Positions 1 through 8,963 of a DNA stretch of 64,000 nt are shown here, piece after piece. The stretch lies in the NCBI RefSeq assembly GCF_014201355.1, contig NZ_JACHEG010000011.1, positions 1 through 64,000 of the forward strand, given 5' to 3'. How positions within the stretch are numbered: the stretch's first letter is position 1; each line of letters begins with the position of its first letter. The position numbers and the translations under genes were made by a program. Below the pieces are notes generated by a model. That model saw nothing but the letters and a program-made list of their open reading frames with translations. It was not told where the DNA came from and did not search any database. The DNA comes from Aliirhizobium wenxiniae (GTDB taxonomy: Bacteria > Pseudomonadota > Alphaproteobacteria > Rhizobiales > Rhizobiaceae).

Positions 1-158
1 GTCTCGCGGGTCGCGTCCTCGCCAACCATGGCGCGCACGGGATCCGCAGGCATCATCCGGCCAATGATGAAGGTAAGTACGAGCAGCCCGAGCAAGGTGA
101 TGGCAATCGTGCCGAGTTGTTCGGCGACACGGGTAGACCGCAGCCAGCGAGTTGACAT
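1..158 (-). CDS. Peptide-type ABC transporter permease, N-terminal part (runs off the left edge)
   Basis: Reading leftward from an ATG at 158, preceded by a strong GGGGGAGGAA ribosome site, the frame stays open to the window edge (52 codons). It begins MSTRWLRSTRVAEQ, followed by a hydrophobic helix and then a RMMPADPVRAMVGE segment. This is the usual start of DppB/OppB inner-membrane permeases of the peptide/nickel family (first transmembrane helix, then the conserved PxDP loop). It probably pairs with the family-5 solute-binding protein at 2.5-4.1 kb, although that gene lies on the other strand beyond the regulator. The substrate cannot be told from this fragment. Confidence 0.75.
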   Translation of the reverse strand, partial: MSTRWLRSTRVAEQLGTIAITLLGLLVLTFIIGRMMPADPVRAMVGEDATRE

Positions 159-233
159 ATTTCCTCCCCCTGCCTCCCGAGCAGGTTCAAGTTAAGGCCT
201 CCGATGGCCTATCGAGCTTTGTGATGGGCGAAA

Positions 234-980
234 CTACATAGCGACGCGGGCCAACAGCAGGTTTTTGTATCGCTCAAGACTGCCTTCCAGATGGGCCCTC
301 ATAGCCGAGCGCGCGTCATCGGCCGATCCGCGCACGATCGCATTCACGATCTTGCCGTGCTCTTCCTGGAGATGAGGGTTCTTGGGAAGCAGCGAGGCAG
401 CATCCTCTGATGTCGCTTTTGGTCCGGCGGCCACCATTCCGGCTTTGACCAGCATCATCAATTCAGGAAATCGACTATTCTGGGTCGCCTCGGCAATTCG
501 GAGATGCAGGTTGAAGTCAGTGTAACGTGTTGGCTGCTCTTCTTCGATGCTTTCTCCAACATGTCGGTGTGCCTCTAAAATAGCCTCCAACTGAGTTGCA
601 GAGCGACGAGCAGCAGCCAGCGATGCCGCCTCGGTTTCGAATCCAAGCCGTAGTTCTATCAATTCGATAACTGACGAAATCCTCTCCAAAGAGAGGTCTG
701 CGAAAGGGACCGGCTCCTGCACGCGTTCAACGACGAAAGCGCCAACGCCTCTTCGCACCTCGACGAGCCCATCGGACCGCAGAACTGCAATCGCTTCTCT
801 GACGACGGCGCGGCTCACAGAATGCTGGCGAGCAAGCTCGGTCTCACTCGACAGTCTCGCCCCTGCGCCAAGTTCCCCAAGCTCAATGCCTTCACGTAAG
901 GACGCTGTGATGCGTGCAACAAGCGGACGTGCGTCGACAGTGGATACAGCGACGCCTCGGAGCGATGTCAATTTGCTCAT
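234..980 (-). CDS. GntR-family (FadR/FCD subgroup) transcriptional regulator
   Basis: A 248-aa regulator. The winged helix-turn-helix covers about residues 15-85 (LSSETELARQHSVSRAVVRE). An all-helical FCD ligand-binding domain follows at about 103-240 and keeps the metal-site residues Asp155, His159, His208 and His230. The start at 980 is chosen because GGAGAA lies six bases upstream; the frame stays open further upstream, but those in-frame starts have no ribosome site. It diverges from the enolase-superfamily dehydratase at 1293, so it most likely represses that catabolic locus and itself from the shared 312-bp intergenic region. FCD regulators usually answer to carboxylic or sugar acids; the effector here is unknown. 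Confidence 0.88.
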   Translation of the reverse strand: MSKLTSLRGVAVSTVDARPLVARITASLREGIELGELGAGARLSSETELARQHSVSRAVVREAIAVLRSDGLVEVRRGVGAFVVERVQEPVPFADLSLERISSVIELIELRLGFETEAASLAAARRSATQLEAILEAHRHVGESIEEEQPTRYTDFNLHLRIAEATQNSRFPELMMLVKAGMVAAGPKATSEDAASLLPKNPHLQEEHGKIVNAIVRGSADDARSAMRAHLEGSLERYKNLLLARVAM

Positions 981-1292
981 TTCAATTCTCCCGATAGAGG
1001 ATTCGTTCATATCGCAGCGAACGATGTATGACAAGAGTTCGGATCTAGTGTTATGTGGTAGGACAGGAATAAGCGCCCTTGGCAATCAATGCGCGCACAA
1101 AATAGCGCAGAAAAATCGGTATTTAAGGAGTTATTGTTTGATCGGCGTACGGATTTTGTCTCGGCAACCGATCAGAAAATGCTGAGTAGGGTATTTACAT
1201 GTCCTACTGCGCCATGAAATTCTCTGTAACATGTTGCGGAGGGAGCTTCAGCTGAAGCTTCGATCAGATTGCATATGGGAGAGAGCTACAGA
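981..1292. promoter_or_regulatory. Divergent promoter region between GntR regulator and dehydratase
   Basis: No gene is visible in these 312 bases. Both neighbours must be transcribed outward from here. An 8-base inverted pair, GTAGGACA at 1058-1065 and TGTCCTAC at 1200-1207, could be a looped operator but may be chance. No clear GntR consensus palindrome was found. Confidence 0.4.
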
Positions 1293-2441
1293 ATGAAGAT
1301 CGTGGATGTGCAGGTTCGGACGTTTTGGCATACAACTCATCTGGAAAAAGACACGGATGGTCACGATCATCCAGGGCCGGCTCGGCAGGTGAGGAAATCC
1401 CTGCTGACGCTGGTTGCGGAGAACGGGGTAGAAGGGCACGCATTCGCCAGCCCGGAGCAGGTCCGGCCACATCTAGTCGATAGTTACGTTCGACCCGTTC
1501 TGTTCAAACAAGATGCTTTCGCGCGTGAACGCTTGTGGCAAGACTTGGCGCATTGGCAGCGCGGCAGCGGTGGCCAGCTGAGTGACCGCACCCTTGGTGT
1601 CGTAGATGTCGCGTTGTGGGATCTTTGCGGCAAGTTGGCTGGCTTACCCAGCTACAAGCTAGCGGGATCTTACCGTGATAAGGTTCCGACCTATGGCTCG
1701 ATCATGTGCGGTGACGAGATAGAAGGTGGTCTCGCCAAACCCGATGATTACGGACGTTTTGCGGAGTGGCTTGTCAAGCGCGGCTATCAGGCAATCAAGC
1801 TGCACACATGGATGCCTCCCGTGAGTTGGTCGCCCAACATCGAAATGGATCTTAAGGCTTGCGCTGCTGTGCGTGAAGCTGTCGGCCCATCTGTGCCGCT
1901 GATGCTGGATGCTTACCATTGGTACTCGCGCGAGGAGGCCTATGCTCTTGGTAAGGGACTAGAAGCGCTGAATTTCACTTGGATAGAGGAAGTCATGGAC
2001 GAACAGTCAATGTCTTCTTACGCGTGGCTTGCTGCAGAACTGAAGATTCCGGTGATTGGCCCGGAATCCATGGGCGGCAAGTACAAGCACCGCGCTGAGT
2101 GGGTTAAGGCGGGTGCGTGCGATATTTTGCGTACGGGTGTCGAGGATGTTGGCGGCATCACGCCGGCGCTCAAGACGATGCATTTAGCGGAAAGCTTTGG
2201 CATGAACTGTGAAGTTCACGGTCATGGCGCAGAGAACCTTCTCATATCTGCGGTCAGCAAAAATTGCCGCTGGTACGAGCGCGGCCTTCTGCATCCTATG
2301 CTGGATTACGACGCGTGCCCCGATTATCTCAATGCCATCGATGATCCGATGGATTCTGAAGGTTATGTCTCGTTGTCCCAACAACCTGGCATCGGGGTCG
2401 ATATCAATCTCGACTACATCAACAGCAATTTGGTCGTGTGA
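1293..2441 (+). CDS. Mandelate racemase/enolase-superfamily acid-sugar dehydratase
   Basis: A 382-aa enolase-superfamily enzyme with an N-terminal capping domain (about 1-125) and a C-terminal beta/alpha barrel. The expected metal ligands are visible as Asp206 (MLDAYHW), Glu232 (WIEEV) and Glu258 (GPES). His309/His311 (CEVHGHGAEN) with Asp285 resemble the His-Asp general base of the mandelate racemase subgroup. The usual second-strand KxK is KLH here (Lys169, His171), so the substrate should not be assumed. The ATG at 1293 is preferred because GGGAGAG lies eight bases upstream. Next to a GntR/FCD regulator and a family-5 transporter, it likely dehydrates an imported sugar acid in the cytoplasm. 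Confidence 0.85.
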   Translation: MKIVDVQVRTFWHTTHLEKDTDGHDHPGPARQVRKSLLTLVAENGVEGHAFASPEQVRPHLVDSYVRPVLFKQDAFARERLWQDLAHWQRGSGGQLSDRTLGVVDVALWDLCGKLAGLPSYKLAGSYRDKVPTYGSIMCGDEIEGGLAKPDDYGRFAEWLVKRGYQAIKLHTWMPPVSWSPNIEMDLKACAAVREAVGPSVPLMLDAYHWYSREEAYALGKGLEALNFTWIEEVMDEQSMSSYAWLAAELKIPVIGPESMGGKYKHRAEWVKAGACDILRTGVEDVGGITPALKTMHLAESFGMNCEVHGHGAENLLISAVSKNCRWYERGLLHPMLDYDACPDYLNAIDDPMDSEGYVSLSQQPGIGVDINLDYINSNLVV

Positions 2442-2481
2442 GGACGGCCTACCGCTAGTGCTGGCGGGAGGAAGAAATGTT

Positions 2482-4107
2482 ATGGGAGGAATATCAGTGG
2501 CAAATATAAAGCGTCGAAAATTAATCGCGGTTACGGCGGCGATGGGACTGCTGGCTCTACTGCCTTTGGCTGCAGCAGCAAAAACACCCGAGAACCAGCT
2601 GGTCGTCGGCTTTTCGATGGCAAACGTGCTCACGCTCGATCCTGCTGGAGCTGGCGGTAAGGAGCGCGTCCAAATTATCACTAACCTCTATGATAACCTC
2701 GTTGGCATAGATCCGTCCGACCGTACGTCGCTTATGCCCGAGCTCGCCGAACGGTGGGTCATTTCTGAAGATGGAAACTCCATCCGCCTCACCTTGCGTA
2801 CCGGGGCCGTTTTTGCCTCTGGAAATCCGGTCACCAGCGAGGATGTCGTCTGGTCCTTTAAACGTGTGCTGGCACTCAACTTGGCGCAGGCCACGAACTT
2901 TAAGATCAGAGGTTATACGGCCCAGAACGCCGACGAAAATTTCGTGGCGGTTGACGCACAAACTGTCGAGATCCGCATTCCGCAGAAAACCGATCCGAAC
3001 ATCATTCTGCTGACGCTGGCAATGACCGGCCCAGGATCTATTCTGGACAAGAAGACGGTGCTCCAGAATGAAAAGAATGGAGATTTCGGAAGCGGTTGGC
3101 TTGCCACGCATGCAGCAGGTTCGGGCGCATTCGGCTTGCAAATCATGACGCCGAACGAGATCGTGGTCCTGAAGCGAAACGAAAATTACTGGGGAGCGCC
3201 GGCGACGATGGACCGGGTTATCATGCGCCACCTGCCAGAATCACAGTCTCAGCGGTTGCTCCTCGCAAAAGGGGATCTTGATATCGCCTACTCGCTGAGC
3301 GCGGCGGACCTTAGCACGATGGAAAAAGACGAGGATATCAAGATCATCAACGAGGTCGGGAACGGCCTCTACTATCTGGCAATGTCGATGAAAGACAAGG
3401 CGCTATCGGATCCTAGGGTTAGGCAGGCGATCATCAAGCTCATCGATTTTGAAGGGATCAACAATTCGGTCATGAAATATTACGGCGTCGCTCACGTCGA
3501 TCCGATCCAGATCGGCTTGGGCGGTGAGAAAGGCGTCAAGCCGCCAGCACCAGACGTTGAGGAAGCGAAATCCCTGTTGGCAGAGGCGGGTTACGCCAAC
3601 GGATTGAAGCTTTCGCTGCACGCACTATCGGAACCGCCTTTTGACAACCTCTCGGTAGCTATACAGGGCGCCCTCACAACAGGCGGTATCGACGTCAACA
3701 TTATCAGCGGTGGTGGCGAGACAGTCTATGGTCCGATGCGCAAGCGCGACTTTCAACTCGTCGTCGGACGAAGCGGAGGGCAGGTTTCTCATCCCGATGG
3801 TGATTTGCGCAGCATCGTCCACAACCCTGACAACAGGGATGAGGCGCAGCTGTCGGGCCTATTGAGTTGGCGCGTGTCCTATAAGGATGACGAACTTAAT
3901 CGGGCGATCGATGAAGCTCTATTCTTAGCGCCTGATCAGCAGAAGGCGGAGTACGCTAAAATTCAGAAGCTGTACCGAGATAAGGTTCCGGCGATTCAGG
4001 CGATTTCTCAGGTCACCGATTCGGTTGCGGCGCGCGCAGACATTAGCGGATTAGTGATCAGCCCAGTCTGGCAAACTCGGCTCTCCACCGTCGGAAAAGC
4101 GCGCTAG
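2482..4107 (+). CDS. ABC transporter solute-binding protein, family 5 (peptide/nickel type)
   Basis: About 541 aa with an N-terminal Lys/Arg-rich signal sequence ending near AAAAKTPENQ. The mature protein has family-5 landmarks: the VVGFSMANVLTLDPAG opening, LAERWVISEDG, and ENYWGAP about two thirds through the first lobe. It should capture a ligand in the periplasm for a DppBCDF-type transporter, probably the one whose permease N-terminus lies at 1-158. Two starts are possible: ATG 2482 behind GGGAGGAAG, and GTG 2497 behind GGGAGGA with a six-base gap; the second gives a tighter signal peptide. The partner enzyme suggests a sugar-acid or similar ligand rather than a peptide, but this is inference. 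Confidence 0.85.
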   Translation: MGGISVANIKRRKLIAVTAAMGLLALLPLAAAAKTPENQLVVGFSMANVLTLDPAGAGGKERVQIITNLYDNLVGIDPSDRTSLMPELAERWVISEDGNSIRLTLRTGAVFASGNPVTSEDVVWSFKRVLALNLAQATNFKIRGYTAQNADENFVAVDAQTVEIRIPQKTDPNIILLTLAMTGPGSILDKKTVLQNEKNGDFGSGWLATHAAGSGAFGLQIMTPNEIVVLKRNENYWGAPATMDRVIMRHLPESQSQRLLLAKGDLDIAYSLSAADLSTMEKDEDIKIINEVGNGLYYLAMSMKDKALSDPRVRQAIIKLIDFEGINNSVMKYYGVAHVDPIQIGLGGEKGVKPPAPDVEEAKSLLAEAGYANGLKLSLHALSEPPFDNLSVAIQGALTTGGIDVNIISGGGETVYGPMRKRDFQLVVGRSGGQVSHPDGDLRSIVHNPDNRDEAQLSGLLSWRVSYKDDELNRAIDEALFLAPDQQKAEYAKIQKLYRDKVPAIQAISQVTDSVAARADISGLVISPVWQTRLSTVGKAR

Positions 4108-4256
4108 CGATCTGTGCCTAATAGGCGCGACGCGGATCGATTGATGTATGTTATCGATAATGTCGCCAGCAAGGGTACGTCTCGACGGTGGACGTGCAAG
4201 TGGATCAGGCCGGTGCGCGGCACATGCAACCTTAAGAACCGTTTATCGATACTATG

Positions 4257-4286
4257 TTTCGGGGGCAGGTGTATTGGCCCCCGAAA
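4257..4286. terminator. Strong stem-loop, possible terminator of the solute-binding gene
   Basis: TTTCGGGGGC (4257-4266) pairs perfectly with GCCCCCGAAA (4277-4286) around a 10-base loop. There is no T-run after it, so it could be a Rho-dependent end, an mRNA-stabilising hairpin or an operator. Confidence 0.4.
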
Positions 4287-4314
4287 GGATTGCATAATAA
4301 GTCATATGTACGTG

Positions 4315-4332
4315 GTTCCCAATGTTGGGAAC
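4315..4332. promoter_or_regulatory. 18-base palindrome, operator-like
   Basis: GTTCCCAATGTTGGGAAC has two perfect 8-base arms around TG, 29 bases after the stem-loop at 4257-4286. It looks like a dimeric regulator site, but no matching regulator can be named. Confidence 0.35.
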
Positions 4333-4610
4333 TTGCAGCCTTTTCGTGTAGAAGCTTTCGAGTTGGTGAGGCTACGCGAGTTGGTTTACTCCCACGCTCG
4401 ACTGTTCTTCCTCGCCGCAACGCGCTGTCCGATTAGTCACGTAATTGCTGTATGCGTCACGGATAAGACCGGGTCGCCAGTTCGTCTCCTTTCAAGAGCG
4501 TAACGTCCAGCGGCGCATACGCTCGTTCCAGAGACGGCTGATTGCGTAGCCGAATAAAACCGGATAACAGCACTCATGAAATCAAGAACCGAAAGTGCTG
4601 ACCGGCAAAA

Positions 4611-5117
4611 GTGACAGGCAAGACGCTAAAGGGGTTGTTCCTTGCGCACCGGCGGGAACTGCAGGCCTATCTCACACACAAGCTGAAAGACGCAGAAATT
4701 GCCGCGGACCTGACGCAAGAGGCATTCCTCCGCTTTGCCGAGCAAAACTCTGCGAGCGGTGTAAACGTTGCCCATGGCCGTTCCTATCTCTATCGCACAG
4801 CGCATAATCTCGCGATCGACCATGTGCGGCAAAAGGCGAGGCAGAAGACCGACGCGTCCGCCCATGACGAAATGGCCGCGATCGCTGATGACAAGCCGAC
4901 GCAGGAAGAGCAGACGGACGCCCGGCAGAAGCTTGAGCTTCTGCAAGCCGCGGTCGTCGAACTGCCGGAACGAACCCGGCAGATTTTCGTGCTGAACCGG
5001 ATCGAGGGCCTGAGCTATACCGAAACGGCCGAGCGTCTCGGCATCTCCGAAAGCTCTGTGCAGAAACATCTTGCCAAGGCGCTGCTACACGTTACGCAAC
5101 GGCTTCGGCCACAATAA
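4611..5117 (+). CDS. FecI-like ECF RNA polymerase sigma factor
   Basis: A 168-aa sigma factor made only of region 2 (about residues 8-80, with LTQEAFLRFAE and the SYLYRTAHNLAIDHVR motif) and region 4 (about 110-162, with LPERTRQIFVLNRIEGLSYT and a SSVQKHLAKAL recognition helix). This is the size and layout of FecI-type extracytoplasmic sigma factors that switch on a TonB receptor gene. A GTG start at 4611 is used; its ribosome site is weak. The FecR-like regulator follows and then the receptor, the classical surface-signalling order. The inducing signal is probably a ferric siderophore or chelate bound by the receptor. Confidence 0.9.
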   Translation: MTGKTLKGLFLAHRRELQAYLTHKLKDAEIAADLTQEAFLRFAEQNSASGVNVAHGRSYLYRTAHNLAIDHVRQKARQKTDASAHDEMAAIADDKPTQEEQTDARQKLELLQAAVVELPERTRQIFVLNRIEGLSYTETAERLGISESSVQKHLAKALLHVTQRLRPQ

Positions 5118-5163
5118 CAGGAAAAATCGCCCGGCCTTTACTGGAGTTGGGACGCTCGAACGT

Positions 5164-5179
5164 CCTATTCGGAAATAGG
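5164..5179. repeat. Small hairpin in the sigma factor/FecR gap
   Basis: CCTATT, a four-base loop CGGA, then AATAGG. It lies 24 bases before the FecR start and could lower or regulate downstream expression. The GGAAAT inside it also resembles a FecI-type -35 element; no convincing -10 partner was seen. Confidence 0.3.
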
Positions 5180-5202
5180 TCTGGACCGACGGCACAAGTG
5201 AC

Positions 5203-6237
5203 ATGGACCGTAGTGTGGGACAAAGATACGACAAAGAGCGCATTGAGGCTGAAGCCGCCGAATGGGTGATCCGGCTGGGCGGCGAACCGCTGTTGCCTGA
5301 GGAACGCCAGTCGTTCGAAGGCTGGTGCGGCCAGAGCGCGGCCCATGTACGGGCTCTCGAGTTCGCCCGACAGACCTGGAGCGATCTGGCCGCGCTGCGT
5401 CATGCGCCCGGTCCGCTGGCAGCAGACATCGCAAGCGCTAGTCTCCCACAGCGACCTTACCAGCCGGCACCCGCAGCGATCACAAAACTGCGCTCCAGCT
5501 TCTGGCGATATGGCGCGGTGGCGGCGATCTGTCTGACCGCAGTCGTCAGCGCCGGAAGCTTCTGGTTCGGAAATCCCGCAACACTCATCGCATCCGACTA
5601 TCACACGACACCCGGCGAGCAACGTAGAGTCGACCTGCCCGATGGCAGCGTCGTCGAGCTCTCCACCGGCAGCGCCATAGCACTGCATTTCAATGACACC
5701 GAACGGCGCGTCACCCTGATTGAGGGGACGGCGTATTTCACCGTGGCGTCTATGGGGCCGACGGAAAAGCGTCCTTTCGTGGTGGAAGGCGGCAACGGGA
5801 CCGCGACGGCGCTCGGCACGCAGTTCGCCGTGGAGCGCTTGGCGGATGCCGTCCAAGTCTCGGTTGCCGAACACGATGTCCGGGTCGCTCTTTCGGATAA
5901 TGCGGGCGGCGCAAGACAGGTCGTGCTGTCCCCCGGACAGTCCGTCCGTTACTCTCTGGCTGCGGGTCTCGGCAGGATCAGTAGCCAGGATGTCGAGCAG
6001 GCGACCGCATGGCGCCGCGGGCGTCTGATCTTCGATCAAGTGCCGCTGGCGGAGGTGGTGTCGGAACTCAACCGCTATCGCCGCGGTCGCATAGTCATTG
6101 CCGGCTCGACGCTTGCCAGCCGCAAAGTCAGCGGTGTGTTCCGGATCGACGACCTCGACAATGCGCTCCAGACTATCGCCAGTGAACTCGGCCTGCGTTC
6201 GGCCTCTGCTCCGCCTCTTGTGACCGTCATCTATTGA
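5203..6237 (+). CDS. FecR-like transmembrane anti-sigma/signal-transfer protein
   Basis: A 344-aa inner-membrane regulator. The N-terminal cytoplasmic part (about 1-100, with AAEWVIRLGG and FEGWCGQSAAHVRALEF) is the sigma-binding DUF4880-type region. One membrane helix sits at about 101-123, and a periplasmic FecR domain follows at about 130-225 (RRVDLPDGSVVELSTGSAI). The C-terminal 80 residues resemble the STN fold used to contact the receptor's signalling domain. It should hold the upstream sigma factor inactive or primed until the receptor signals ligand binding. It has its own ATG after an 85-base gap. Confidence 0.9.
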   Translation: MDRSVGQRYDKERIEAEAAEWVIRLGGEPLLPEERQSFEGWCGQSAAHVRALEFARQTWSDLAALRHAPGPLAADIASASLPQRPYQPAPAAITKLRSSFWRYGAVAAICLTAVVSAGSFWFGNPATLIASDYHTTPGEQRRVDLPDGSVVELSTGSAIALHFNDTERRVTLIEGTAYFTVASMGPTEKRPFVVEGGNGTATALGTQFAVERLADAVQVSVAEHDVRVALSDNAGGARQVVLSPGQSVRYSLAAGLGRISSQDVEQATAWRRGRLIFDQVPLAEVVSELNRYRRGRIVIAGSTLASRKVSGVFRIDDLDNALQTIASELGLRSASAPPLVTVIY

Positions 6238-6376
6238 ACGACCTGCTCAGTCTTCGCCAGTCATCAAGCGATTTCAGTGGTTTGCTGAAACCGTAAAAAA
6301 AAAGGCGAAAAATCCTTACCGGAAAACATGACTGGATTCGTCTTATTTGCGAACCGGCGAAAGGGGTATTTCGCCG

Positions 6377-8899
6377 ATGCAAATCGAGCAGGACGGAAAG
6401 GGTTTCGCAATGGGGATGCAATCAGGGGGCACTCGTTCGAGAAACAAGCGCGCGGGGTCAGTCTGGCTCGCTGCTTCGGCGAGCGCGCTGACGATTACGG
6501 CAAGCCTCGCGATGTCTGCATCACCGGTACTGGCGCAGCAGAAGGCGGCGGCCGCGGCAACAGCGGACATGTCGACGCTTGCCTTCAACATTCCCGCGCA
6601 GAGCCTCAACACGGCCGTTCTCGCTTTTGCCGACCGCGCAGGCCTGCAGGTGTTCTTTGATGCCGGGCGGCTGAAGGGGCTTCGCAGTTCCGGCGTTCAG
6701 GGCACCTATTCGCGGGAGCAGGCCATCGGGCAGCTATTGCAGGGTACCGGTGTCTCTTATCGCTTTACCGGTGCGACCACTGTTTCCCTCGTCACGGCAT
6801 CGATGACCAACGGCGCGGAAAACGCCGACGATTCCACCGCGCTCAGACCCATCGTCATCAGTAGCCTTGGCAGTACGACCGAAGGCACCGGCTCCTACAC
6901 GACGGGCGCAATGTCAACGGGCGTGAAGCTGCCATTGTCGGTCAAGGAGACGCCGCAGACGGTCACCGTCGTCACCCGCCAGAAGATCGAAGACAAGTCC
7001 TATGAGACCCTCGACCAAGCGGTTGCGGACACGCCCGGCCTGATCGCCAACCAGAATTTCGGGGATGCCCGGTATCAATACTGGTCGCGCGGCCTGATCA
7101 TCGACAACATGCAGTATGACGGGGTCGCCAATCCCGTGCAGTATTACGCCCGCGACAGCGACGGCGCCGACGACCTGGACATGTACGACCGAGTCGAGGT
7201 TCTCCGCGGCGCTTCGGGCCTTGTCACGGGCGCGGGTAACCCATCGGGCGCCATTAACCTGATGCGCAAGAAGCCTCTGGATGAGAAAAAGACGACGATC
7301 ACCACAAGGGCTTCGTCCTGGGGGAACGCGGAGGCCGTAGTAGACCACTCCACCCCTTTCAATGATGAAGGCACAGTCAGGGGCCGTGTCGTAAGCTCTT
7401 ATGGTGCCGGTCAGACCTATAAGGATGATTCATTCAACAAGGATGGTCTCTTCTACGGGACTCTTGAAGCGGACGTGGCGGAGGATACGACCGTCAACAT
7501 TGGGTATAGCTATCAGAAACAGAAGATCGACGGGTACGATTGGGGAGGACTGCCGGTCAAGACCGACGGCTCGTTCTATGATTTCTCGCCATCAGACTTT
7601 GTCGGAAACGACTGGCAGTATGTCGATCGCCAACAACATACGGCCTTCTTCGACCTCGAGCATCGCTTCGAGAGCGACTGGAAGCTTAACGTCACTGGTC
7701 GGGCATCCTGGTCGAAGTCCGAAATGGCCGCGTCTTTCTCAAGCTACACCGGCTCAGATCTCTACCTTTACGACCGCCTGTTTAACTATGACAATGACGT
7801 CTATTCGTTCGATGCCAATCTGAATGGTTCGTTTGAGGCATTCGGCCGCGATCATGACCTGGTTTTCGGTGTCAACGCCAATCGCACGAACCTGAAGATT
7901 CTCAATTCTCTCGGTGCTACGACGCTCATCAGCGACCCGTTGAATTGGAGTTCGTCATCCGATTTCGACTACGCGGCGTTCACGCCCTTCAGCCGACTAC
8001 AGTACCAAACCGAGCAAATTGGCGCATACGCAGCCGGAAGATTTTCAATCACGGACTCCCTTAAGCTTATCACCGGCGCAAGGTTTTCCTGGTACGACTA
8101 CGACGCCACAACGACCATTCTTTCAACTGGCAAGGTAACGCAGAACCAGATTAACGAAAATGGCGTCTTCACGCCGTACGCGGGCATCGTTTACGACATC
8201 AACGACACAATCTCCGCCTATGCGAGCTATACCAGCATCTTCCAGCCGCAATACAATTTCGGCCGCGATGGAAGCCTGCTCGATCCTATCACGGGCACCA
8301 ATATAGAGGCCGGCCTGAAGGGCGAATTCTTCGATGAGCGCCTCAACGGTACTTTGGCGGTCTTTCAGGTGAACCGCGATAACGTCGCCTCCCGCCTCTC
8401 CGACGTATCCTACTGCAATCCTACTATCCTTGCCTGCTGGGAGGGAGTTGACGGCGTACGAACGCGCGGCTTTGAAGTGGAGTTGAGCGGCTTTATCACG
8501 GATCGCTGGCTGTTGACGGGCGGCTATACCTATGCGGTATCAAAATACACCGAGGGTCCGTCCTCCGGGGACAAGTTCAACACTCATCAGTATCCGGAAC
8601 ACGTCTTCAAACTGTTCACCACCTACACCTTCCCGAATGAACAGTTCACCATCGGCGGTGGCTTGCGGGCACAGAGCAAGCTCACCTACCAAACCTCTAC
8701 GATCGATATTGAGCAGCCCGCCTATGCTGTCTTCGATGTGATGGCGAAATACGACTTCACCGAGAACACCTCTCTCCAACTCAACGTCAACAACGTGTTC
8801 GACAAGGAATACTATTCGGCTCTCAATAACGGCGTCGGGTATGGCTTCTTCATGGGGGCGCCCCGCAACCTCAAGCTGACGCTGAAGCATTCCTTCTGA
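6377..8899 (+). CDS. TonB-dependent siderophore receptor with N-terminal signalling (STN) domain
   Basis: About 840 aa. A long signal peptide ends near SPVLAQQ. An STN signalling domain at about 65-125 (FNIPAQSLNTAVLAFADRAG) marks it as a transducer receptor working with the FecI/FecR pair just upstream. The plug follows at about 190-300 (KETPQTVTVVTRQKI, RVEVLRGASGLVTGAGNPSG). The 22-strand barrel runs to the C-terminus, which ends in Phe as outer-membrane barrels do (NVFDKEYY, LTLKHSF). The sequence is closest in feel to FhuE/FoxA-type hydroxamate receptors, but the ligand is not proven. Starts at 6410 and 6416 are also possible; 6377 is chosen from the AGGGG ten bases upstream. Confidence 0.9.
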   Translation: MQIEQDGKGFAMGMQSGGTRSRNKRAGSVWLAASASALTITASLAMSASPVLAQQKAAAAATADMSTLAFNIPAQSLNTAVLAFADRAGLQVFFDAGRLKGLRSSGVQGTYSREQAIGQLLQGTGVSYRFTGATTVSLVTASMTNGAENADDSTALRPIVISSLGSTTEGTGSYTTGAMSTGVKLPLSVKETPQTVTVVTRQKIEDKSYETLDQAVADTPGLIANQNFGDARYQYWSRGLIIDNMQYDGVANPVQYYARDSDGADDLDMYDRVEVLRGASGLVTGAGNPSGAINLMRKKPLDEKKTTITTRASSWGNAEAVVDHSTPFNDEGTVRGRVVSSYGAGQTYKDDSFNKDGLFYGTLEADVAEDTTVNIGYSYQKQKIDGYDWGGLPVKTDGSFYDFSPSDFVGNDWQYVDRQQHTAFFDLEHRFESDWKLNVTGRASWSKSEMAASFSSYTGSDLYLYDRLFNYDNDVYSFDANLNGSFEAFGRDHDLVFGVNANRTNLKILNSLGATTLISDPLNWSSSSDFDYAAFTPFSRLQYQTEQIGAYAAGRFSITDSLKLITGARFSWYDYDATTTILSTGKVTQNQINENGVFTPYAGIVYDINDTISAYASYTSIFQPQYNFGRDGSLLDPITGTNIEAGLKGEFFDERLNGTLAVFQVNRDNVASRLSDVSYCNPTILACWEGVDGVRTRGFEVELSGFITDRWLLTGGYTYAVSKYTEGPSSGDKFNTHQYPEHVFKLFTTYTFPNEQFTIGGGLRAQSKLTYQTSTIDIEQPAYAVFDVMAKYDFTENTSLQLNVNNVFDKEYYSALNNGVGYGFFMGAPRNLKLTLKHSF

Positions 8900-8963
8900 A
8901 CATTATCGGTCCCGGCGCGCAAAGGCACGCCGGATCTTCCAAAATGCCTGCCGGGAATACGAC

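Larger units (their letters stand above)
4108..4610. other. Non-coding stretch with two strong inverted repeats
   Basis: About 500 bases between the solute-binding gene and the sigma factor. Open frames here are short, lack ribosome sites and resemble nothing I know, so I treat the region as non-coding. It holds a perfect 10-bp stem at 4257-4286 and an 18-base palindrome at 4315-4332, listed separately. Confidence 0.5.

Noticed and set aside
4114..4503. 129-aa open frame between the transporter and sigma factor genes
   Set aside because: No ribosome site, no familiar motif, and it crosses two strong inverted repeats.
6321..6342. ECF-type promoter (GGAAAA and CGTC) before the TonB receptor
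   Set aside because: The two boxes are only 12 bases apart, too close for a usual ECF promoter, and the match is loose.
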